Source: Clostridiales bacterium UBA7573
GTDB lineage: Bacteria > Bacillota > Clostridia > Oscillospirales > CAG-272
Reading direction: 5' to 3'
Length of the DNA: 7,170 bases
Assembly (NCBI GenBank): GCA_002477905.1
Contig: DLLB01000054.1
Span: 1,432 to 8,601 of the forward strand
Part shown: positions 1 to 4,510 of the stretch, in pieces
Position numbering within the stretch: position 1 is the stretch's first letter
Layout: each line of letters starts with the position of its first letter
Position numbers and translations under genes: made by a program
Notes under the pieces: model-generated
What the model was told of the DNA's origin: nothing
What the model saw: the letters and a program-made list of their open reading frames with translations, nothing else
Databases searched by the model: none

Positions 1-232
1 TTTCAATATCATCCGGATCTACGATCTCCGGCTTAATATCAATGGATTGAATTTCGTGCTTACCGTTAATCCGGACTTGCACCATACCGCCGCCTGCCTG
101 CACCTCGTATTCTCTGGTTTCCAGTTCAGCTTGTAGCTGCGCCATTTCTTCCTGCATTTTCTGCGCCTGTTTCAGCATATTCGCCATGTTCCCTGCTCCG
201 GCGCCATATCCTTGCGGTAGTCTTGCTTTCAT
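1..232 (-). CDS. ybaB: YbaB/EbfC family nucleoid-associated protein, partial (C-terminus beyond left edge)
   Basis: This is a small DNA-binding protein of the YbaB/EbfC family, which forms dimers that coat DNA and is usually encoded between dnaX and recR. I translated 77 codons from the ATG at 232-230. The protein begins MKARLPQGYGAGAGNM, then has the long amphipathic helix with KQAQKMQEEMAQLQAEL at residues 21-37. The family's glycine turn AGGGMV lies at 46-51, followed by the strand VQVRINGKHEIQSIDI and PEIVDPDDIE at the cut. Family members are about 105-115 residues, so roughly 30 are missing off the left edge. The start is fixed by an AGGAG Shine-Dalgarno at 244-240, 7 nt before the ATG. 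It lies 47 bp behind the dnaX stop with no terminator seen between, so it is probably co-transcribed with dnaX. The family role is known from homologues; the operon is inferred from spacing. Confidence 0.95.
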   Translation of the reverse strand, partial: MKARLPQGYGAGAGNMANMLKQAQKMQEEMAQLQAELETREYEVQAGGGMVQVRINGKHEIQSIDIKPEIVDPDDIE

Positions 233-279
233 TTCGATTCTCCTGTTCTCAATAAAAATTCAATCAAAATACACATTTT

Positions 280-1896
280 TTACTGCGGCTGTGTACCTTC
301 TGCTTCTATAATCTCATAAAATGGATCATTTGCAGTTGCGGATTCTTTCATGCGGACAATCACATTTTGTACAGTCAGTGCATTGTAGCGAGGCTCCAAA
401 GACCGCAGAAGCTCTGTAATGCGGGATTTCACTTCATCCTTGTCCAACATCTTCAAACTGAATTCACTGGGAGTGTGGATGTACACACGTCCTTCCTGTA
501 CACAATCATAAGCTTGCGCTAAACGTAACAATCCGGCTACCATGTGATCGTAAGATTCCATTTTCTGTACAAGATCTGCAAAGCATGGAATCGTCTTTAA
601 CACTTTTCGCGCTGACTGCTTACCTGATTCTTTGACAGAAGAAAATTCCGGATCTGTATCAGAAGAAGGCGCGGTTTGTTTTTCAGATTGCAGTGTTTGG
701 GGGAAATCAGGGATCGGAGTTGCCGTGGCAGGCGGTTTTGAAAATGCCCCCATCGCAATGCGATCTTCCAGTGAGGCAACCCGTGCAAGTAAAGTATCGA
801 CTGACGGATCGAGCGATGCGTCACATAATCGAATCAAAGTCATTTCTGCGGTAATTCTTTTGGATACGCCGCTCCGTTGCATGGTCAGTAATGCATCATC
901 CAACCTGCGGCTGTGCGCCAAAAGCTGTTCGGTTTTGAAAAGTCCGGATAATTCTTTCAGGGAATCCAATTCCGGTTGCGTTAAATCTAAATACGCCGCC
1001 GGATTTTCGGTATACCGGAATACCAGCATATCCCGATACATGGAAATCAACTCCTGAAAGAATACCGTGATTTCTTTGGAGGAAGTATAGAGCGATTCCA
1101 CCTGCGCAAATAACGTTTCATAATCACGCTCGGAGATCGCCCGAATTGTTTTGACAACGCTCTCTCTGCCGCCGGCTCCTGCTAGTTCCATCACACGGTC
1201 GTAGGTAATGGTTTCACCTTCTCCGGCACAAAGTTCCAAAAGGCTGATGGCATCCCGCATCCCGCCTTGCGCAAGTTTGGCAATCGTAAGGGAGGCGTCC
1301 GAAGTCATAGAAATCTGCTCTGTCCTTGCAATTTCGGAAAGGTGGCCGGCAATGGTCTGCGTCGCAATTCGTCGGAAATCAAAGCGCTTGCAACGGGAAA
1401 GAATGGTGGCGGGAATTTTTTGCATTTCCGTCGTTGCTAAAATGAAAATCACCTGCGCAGGCGGTTCTTCCAATGTTTTCAAAAGTGCATTGAACGCGCT
1501 TTGAGAAAGCATATGTACCTCATCAATGATGTACACACGGTTTTTTAACATGGCGGGGGTGTACACAACCGCTTCTTTGATATCACGGATATAGTCTACA
1601 CCGGTATTGCTTGCCGCGTCCATTTCCAAGACATCGGTGGTAGTGCCATTGTCGATGGCTTGGCACGCCTCGCACACACCGCATGGTTCTCCATCTTGCG
1701 GATGCAGGCAATTGACCGCTTTTGCCAGAATCTTTGCGCAGGTTGTTTTTCCAGTTCCACGGGAACCGCAAAACAAATAGGCATGTGTCGTTTTTCCGTT
1801 TGCCACTTCATATTTCAATACAGAGGTGATCGGATCTTGTCCGAGTACCATAGAAAACGTTTGTGGTCGCCATTTCCGATAAAGTGCCTGATGCAT
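280..1896 (-). CDS. dnaX: DNA polymerase III subunit gamma/tau
   Basis: This is the ATPase subunit of the clamp loader, which opens and loads the beta sliding clamp and, as tau, couples the loader to the polymerase in the replisome. The 538-residue protein opens with the family signature ALYRKWRPQTF. It has Walker A GSRGTGKT at 44-51 and the zinc-binding cysteines C63, C72, C75 and C78. Walker B and the DEVH stretch lie at 121-128, sensor 1 LATT at 153-156, the SRC arginine-finger motif at 167-169 and sensor 2 GGMRDA at 211-216. Residues about 240-360 form the helical collar domain. Residues about 380-435 are a Pro/Ser/Thr/Gln-rich linker, and about 436-538 the variable tau C-terminal domain. 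The length is normal for a Firmicutes DnaX. The ATG at 1896 follows a GAGGAGG Shine-Dalgarno with 7-nt spacing. It sits directly behind the SRP RNA gene and in front of ybaB. I saw no A-AAA-AAG frameshift site in the linker, so a separate short gamma form is not supported. Confidence 0.98.
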   Translation of the reverse strand: MHQALYRKWRPQTFSMVLGQDPITSVLKYEVANGKTTHAYLFCGSRGTGKTTCAKILAKAVNCLHPQDGEPCGVCEACQAIDNGTTTDVLEMDAASNTGVDYIRDIKEAVVYTPAMLKNRVYIIDEVHMLSQSAFNALLKTLEEPPAQVIFILATTEMQKIPATILSRCKRFDFRRIATQTIAGHLSEIARTEQISMTSDASLTIAKLAQGGMRDAISLLELCAGEGETITYDRVMELAGAGGRESVVKTIRAISERDYETLFAQVESLYTSSKEITVFFQELISMYRDMLVFRYTENPAAYLDLTQPELDSLKELSGLFKTEQLLAHSRRLDDALLTMQRSGVSKRITAEMTLIRLCDASLDPSVDTLLARVASLEDRIAMGAFSKPPATATPIPDFPQTLQSEKQTAPSSDTDPEFSSVKESGKQSARKVLKTIPCFADLVQKMESYDHMVAGLLRLAQAYDCVQEGRVYIHTPSEFSLKMLDKDEVKSRITELLRSLEPRYNALTVQNVIVRMKESATANDPFYEIIEAEGTQPQ

Positions 1897-1903
1897 TTTT
1901 GCG

Positions 1904-1910
1904 CCTCCTC
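1904..1910 (-). promoter_or_regulatory. dnaX ribosome binding site GAGGAGG, touching the ffs U-run
   Basis: The minus strand reads GAGGAGG at 1910-1904, then seven bases to the dnaX ATG at 1896. This is close to a full complement of the 16S rRNA 3' end. Its first base directly follows the seven T residues (1917-1911) that end the SRP RNA gene. No space remains for a separate dnaX promoter outside the ffs transcription unit, so dnaX mRNA must start inside ffs or come from read-through. Confidence 0.9.
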
Positions 1911-1923
1911 AAAAAAAGCAAGC
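1911..1923 (-). terminator. Probable 3' end / terminator of the SRP RNA (U7 run)
   Basis: The minus strand reads GGCTTGC followed by seven T residues at 1917-1911. The GCUUGC pairs with GCAAG at the very 5' end of the transcript (2220-2216) as the foot of the SRP RNA closing helix, so a U-run follows a helix as in an intrinsic terminator. I found no good short-range hairpin just before the U-run. The terminator stem would be a long-range helix, which may make it weak and leave read-through into dnaX. The position of the RNA end is seen; its efficiency is inference. Confidence 0.55.
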
Positions 1924-2220
1924 CACAGGATAAGACCATACACCTTAAAATCGAACGGAATCCCTATGCGCAAACCGTATGATTCACTCCGGACAGGCAC
2001 CCTCGCGGCACATCGGTGAAACTGCTTAATGCTGCTCGGTTCCCCGCCTGACATGGTTCACAGCTACCAATTGCGCAAGACCAATCCTTCAACATGAAAA
2101 CATACGGCGCTGACCATACAAATTCAGCCCTCAGATAAGGAAACCACCCCTGCTATAGCGGGTTGCAGGTACAGGGCACCGCTAACTCCCCGGCCGGTAT
2201 GGCCTTATTCCATGACTTGC
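1911..2220 (-). ncRNA. ffs: Signal recognition particle RNA, large Gram-positive type (SRP RNA / scRNA)
   Basis: This is the RNA scaffold of the signal recognition particle, which binds Ffh and targets nascent membrane and secreted proteins. The domain IV (helix 8) hallmark is exact on the minus strand. GTCAGG precedes a CGG stem, a GGAA tetraloop at 2043-2040 and a CCG stem, and AGCAGC follows (2036-2031), forming the asymmetric and symmetric loops that bind Ffh. The Alu domain is also present: the CGGGGAGTTAGCGG motif, the GTGCCC and CCTGCAA loops, and CCCGCTATAGCAGGG lie between about 2192 and 2147. Helix 5 is supported by CCGTATG (2107-2101) with CATACGG (1981-1975), and by GAAT..GTATG paired with CATA..ATTC further out. 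The 5' and 3' ends close a helix of about 20 bp, GCAAG..CCATAC with GTATGG..CTTGC. The primary transcript is near 310 nt, against about 270 nt for mature Bacillus scRNA, so end trimming is likely. The location upstream of dnaX is as in Bacillus. Confidence 0.95.
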
Positions 2221-2226
2221 TCTTAT

Positions 2227-2283
2227 AGTATACCAAATTCTTTTTGATTTTGCAATAGTTTTTTCTGAATTTTTTATTTTTTT
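2227..2283 (-). promoter_or_regulatory. Strong sigma-A type promoter of ffs with A-tract UP-like element
   Basis: On the minus strand a -35 box TTGCAA (2255-2250) and a -10 box TATACT (2232-2227) are separated by exactly 17 bp. A TGG precedes the -10, giving the extended -10 form. Counting seven bases downstream puts +1 at 2220, which is the first base of the SRP RNA closing helix. Upstream of the -35, A-runs lie at 2264-2259, 2275-2270 and 2283-2277. The first two are 11 bp apart, about one helical turn, in the place where UP elements bind the polymerase alpha subunit. This architecture suits a highly expressed stable RNA and probably also drives dnaX-ybaB by read-through. Confidence 0.85.
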
Positions 2284-2298
2284 CACAAAAGCGGGCAC

Positions 2299-2364
2299 AC
2301 GCGTCGATAATTTGGAATTCTCTATGTTTGAAAATGAGAATTCTGCGAATTATTGAAAACGCGT
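2299..2364. repeat. Long imperfect inverted repeat between ygiQ and the ffs promoter
   Basis: Three nested complementary arms share one centre. ACGCGT at 2299-2304 pairs with 2359-2364, CGATAATT at 2305-2312 pairs with AATTATTG at 2348-2355, and GAATTCTC at 2315-2322 pairs with GAGAATTC at 2336-2343. Two more A-T pairs continue inward (2324-2325 with 2334-2335). Small bulges interrupt the stem: AAA at 2356-2358, TG against TGCG, and one T. About 24 pairs could form around an 8-base loop. On the minus strand only a CGCTTTTG follows, so it is a poor intrinsic terminator. It could still end or protect the 3' end of ygiQ mRNA, or act as DNA. The structure is seen; its role is unknown. Confidence 0.7.
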
Positions 2365-2379
2365 ACTGTCTCTGAAGCT

Positions 2380-4386
2380 TTATTTTTTCTTTACCTTCTG
2401 TGTCGGCGCAGAATCTGCCGATTTACGCTTTGGTTGTACCATCGACTGCTGTTTCGTCCATCCATTGTGGGACTCTTTTGAATGAAAGAATTTTGCATGT
2501 TGTTCCCGTAAATTACGCTTTGATTTTGACCGTTGTGCGGATTTTTGAGAATCATGAGCGGTTTTCCCATTTTGCTTTTCGGGATAAGCGGAGGATTCCG
2601 GACGAACCAAACAATTTTCACCGTATCCGATTAAATCGGTTCTGCCACATTTCCGAAGCGCTTCTCGCACCAAGGGCGCATTTTTCGGTACTCCAAACTG
2701 TAACAGTGCTCGTTGCATCTGTTTTTCATGATAATCGGTTGCCACATAGACTTCTTTTCCACTAAGCGGATCGATACCGGTATAATACATGACGGTGGAA
2801 GCCGTACCTGGCGTTGGATAAAAGTCCTGTACTTGCTCCGGCGAATACCCGCTCCGCTTGAGATAAAGAGCCAATTCTACAGCATCTTTCAGCGTGCTTC
2901 CGGGATGACTGGACATGAGATAAGGAACTAGGTACTGTTCTTTCCCGCATGCTTTGCAAAATGCGAAATATTGATCTTTGAAGCGATTGTAAACTTCAAT
3001 CGGCGGTTTTCCCATGTAATGCAATACCGAATTACTGCAATGCTCCGGTGCTACTTTCAGCTGACCGCTGACATGATCGCGGACCAATTTTCTAAAAAAG
3101 GTATCATCTGGATCCGCAAGCAGGTAGTCAAAACGGATACCAGAACGAATGAATACTTTTTTTACTTTCGGCAACGCTTCAACTTGCTTGAGTAATTCCA
3201 CATATTCCGTGTGATCGGCAATCAGATTTTTGCATGGGGTGGGAGCAAGACATTTCCGATTGGCACAAACTCCGTGTTCCAGTTGTTGCTTACAGGCGGG
3301 ATAACGGAAGTTGGCGGTTGGACCGCCGATATCATGAATGTATCCTTTAAAGTCCGGCAGTTCTGTTAAAAGTTTTGCCTCCCGCACGACGCTTTCGATA
3401 CTGCGAGAACGAACGGTGCGCCCCTGATGAAACGCCAATGCGCAAAAATTACATGCGCCGAAACATCCGCGGTTATGCGTAATGGAAAAGCGCATTTCCG
3501 CAATGGCGGGGACTCCGCCTTGTGCTTCGTAAGACGGGTGATAGGTACGCATATACGGCAATGCGTATACCCGATCTAATTCTTCCCGCTCTAACGGTGG
3601 CATAGGAGGATTCTGTACTAAGATTTTATTGTCATAGCGCTCTACAATCGCTTTCCCACGAATGGCGTCCTGCTCGCGATATTGCATCGCAAATGCTTGT
3701 GCATAGGCTTTTTTATCCGATTTTAGCGTATCGTAATCCATGCCGCTGACATACGGAAAATGGATAGTATCCTCCGGTGTGGTCAGATAGACTGTACCGC
3801 GTACATCGTGAATCTTTTTGACCGGGATACCGCGATCCAGCAGTTTTGCCAAGCGCAATACGATATTCTCTCCCATTCCATACATCAGAATATCTGCACG
3901 GGAGTCAACCAAAATACTGCGTCTGACACGATCATCCCAATAATCATAATGCGCAAATCGCCGCAGAGATGCTTCTAAGCCTCCTACAAGAATCGGTACA
4001 TCACCGTATGCTTCCCGAATCCGGTTACAATAGACGATCAACGCACGATCCGGACGTAGTCCCATTTTTCCACCCGGAGAATAATAATCATAGTTCCGTT
4101 TCTTTTTGGAAACTGTATAGTGTGCGACCATGGAATCAATATTTCCGGAAGTGACCAAAAATCCAAGCCGCGGTTTTCCATAAATCTGAAAGGCTTCTTT
4201 CGTTTTATAGTCCGGCTGCGCCAAAATTGCAACACGGTACCCCGCATCTTCCAATACACGTGAAATAATGGATACCCCAAAGCTGGGATGATCCACATAT
4301 GCGTCGCCGGACACATAGACAAAATCCGGTCGATCCCAACCGCGCGCATCCATTTCCGCACGACTAAGAGGTAAAAAATCTGCCAT
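2380..4386 (-). CDS. ygiQ: YgiQ family radical SAM protein (function unknown)
   Basis: This 668-residue protein belongs to the YgiQ family of radical S-adenosylmethionine proteins, whose substrate is not established. The N-terminal YgiQ domain has FLPLSRAEMDARGWDRPDFV and the strongly conserved SGDAYVDHPSFG at about 26-37, then ILVGGLEASLRRFAHYDYW at 132-150. The radical SAM core carries CFGACNFC, with C308, C312 and C315 as the expected [4Fe-4S] ligands. A second cysteine group follows at 365, 374, 379 and 385. Family blocks SGIRFDYLLAD (415-425), KVAPEHC (444-450), YLVPYLMSSHPG (485-496) and DFYPTPGTASTVMYYTG (521-537) come next. From about 600 the sequence is a basic Lys/Arg/Ser/Gln-rich, probably disordered tail ending KVKKK. 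The ATG is preceded by GGAAAGG (4400-4394) at 7 nt. A terminator lies upstream and no clear promoter was found in the gap. Family membership is near certain; the reaction is unknown. Confidence 0.96.
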   Translation of the reverse strand: MADFLPLSRAEMDARGWDRPDFVYVSGDAYVDHPSFGVSIISRVLEDAGYRVAILAQPDYKTKEAFQIYGKPRLGFLVTSGNIDSMVAHYTVSKKKRNYDYYSPGGKMGLRPDRALIVYCNRIREAYGDVPILVGGLEASLRRFAHYDYWDDRVRRSILVDSRADILMYGMGENIVLRLAKLLDRGIPVKKIHDVRGTVYLTTPEDTIHFPYVSGMDYDTLKSDKKAYAQAFAMQYREQDAIRGKAIVERYDNKILVQNPPMPPLEREELDRVYALPYMRTYHPSYEAQGGVPAIAEMRFSITHNRGCFGACNFCALAFHQGRTVRSRSIESVVREAKLLTELPDFKGYIHDIGGPTANFRYPACKQQLEHGVCANRKCLAPTPCKNLIADHTEYVELLKQVEALPKVKKVFIRSGIRFDYLLADPDDTFFRKLVRDHVSGQLKVAPEHCSNSVLHYMGKPPIEVYNRFKDQYFAFCKACGKEQYLVPYLMSSHPGSTLKDAVELALYLKRSGYSPEQVQDFYPTPGTASTVMYYTGIDPLSGKEVYVATDYHEKQMQRALLQFGVPKNAPLVREALRKCGRTDLIGYGENCLVRPESSAYPEKQNGKTAHDSQKSAQRSKSKRNLREQHAKFFHSKESHNGWTKQQSMVQPKRKSADSAPTQKVKKK

Positions 4387-4465
4387 TTTTATACCTTTCC
4401 CGACTGTGAGTTAAAATTCCAGCCGCTTTTTGCCTGATACTTTTTTATTTGTTGATTTTGAAAAG

Positions 4466-4492
4466 CGGGAAGAAAGCAATGCTTTCTTCCCG
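4466..4492 (-). terminator. Intrinsic terminator downstream of infB
   Basis: A perfect 12-bp inverted repeat, CGGGAAGAAAGC with GCTTTCTTCCCG, flanks a 3-base loop (4478-4480). It starts 18 bp after the infB stop codon. On the minus strand it is followed by CTTTTCAAAAT, a short and imperfect U-tract. The plus strand has no T-run after it, so it works, if at all, for the infB transcript. It separates infB from ygiQ. Confidence 0.8.
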
Positions 4493-4510
4493 TCGAACAT
4501 CATGGAACGC

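Noticed and set aside
1540..1546. A-AAA-AAC heptamer in frame at dnaX codons 117-119, a possible -1 slippery site for a short gamma form
   Set aside because: A shift here would cut the protein before Walker B is complete, so it could not make a functional gamma. No Shine-Dalgarno stimulator plus hairpin typical of dnaX frameshifting was recognised, and the site lies in the ATPase core, not the linker.
1660..2054. Open frames on both strands across the dnaX start and the SRP RNA (1660-2019 plus, 1815-2054 minus)
   Set aside because: They overlap dnaX in another frame and the structured SRP RNA, resemble no family and lack a convincing ribosome binding site.
4387..4465. Promoter for ygiQ between the infB terminator and its start
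   Set aside because: A/T-rich hexamers are present, but no -35/-10 pair with 16-18 bp spacing and good match stood out. ygiQ may use a weak promoter or terminator read-through; none is annotated.
4423..4468. Inverted pair CCGCTTTT (4423-4430) and AAAAGCGG (4461-4468), suggesting an alternative fold with the infB terminator
   Set aside because: On the minus strand the second arm is transcribed after the terminator and its release zone, so it could not act as an antiterminator in time. It is only 8 bp with a 30-base loop and is probably chance.
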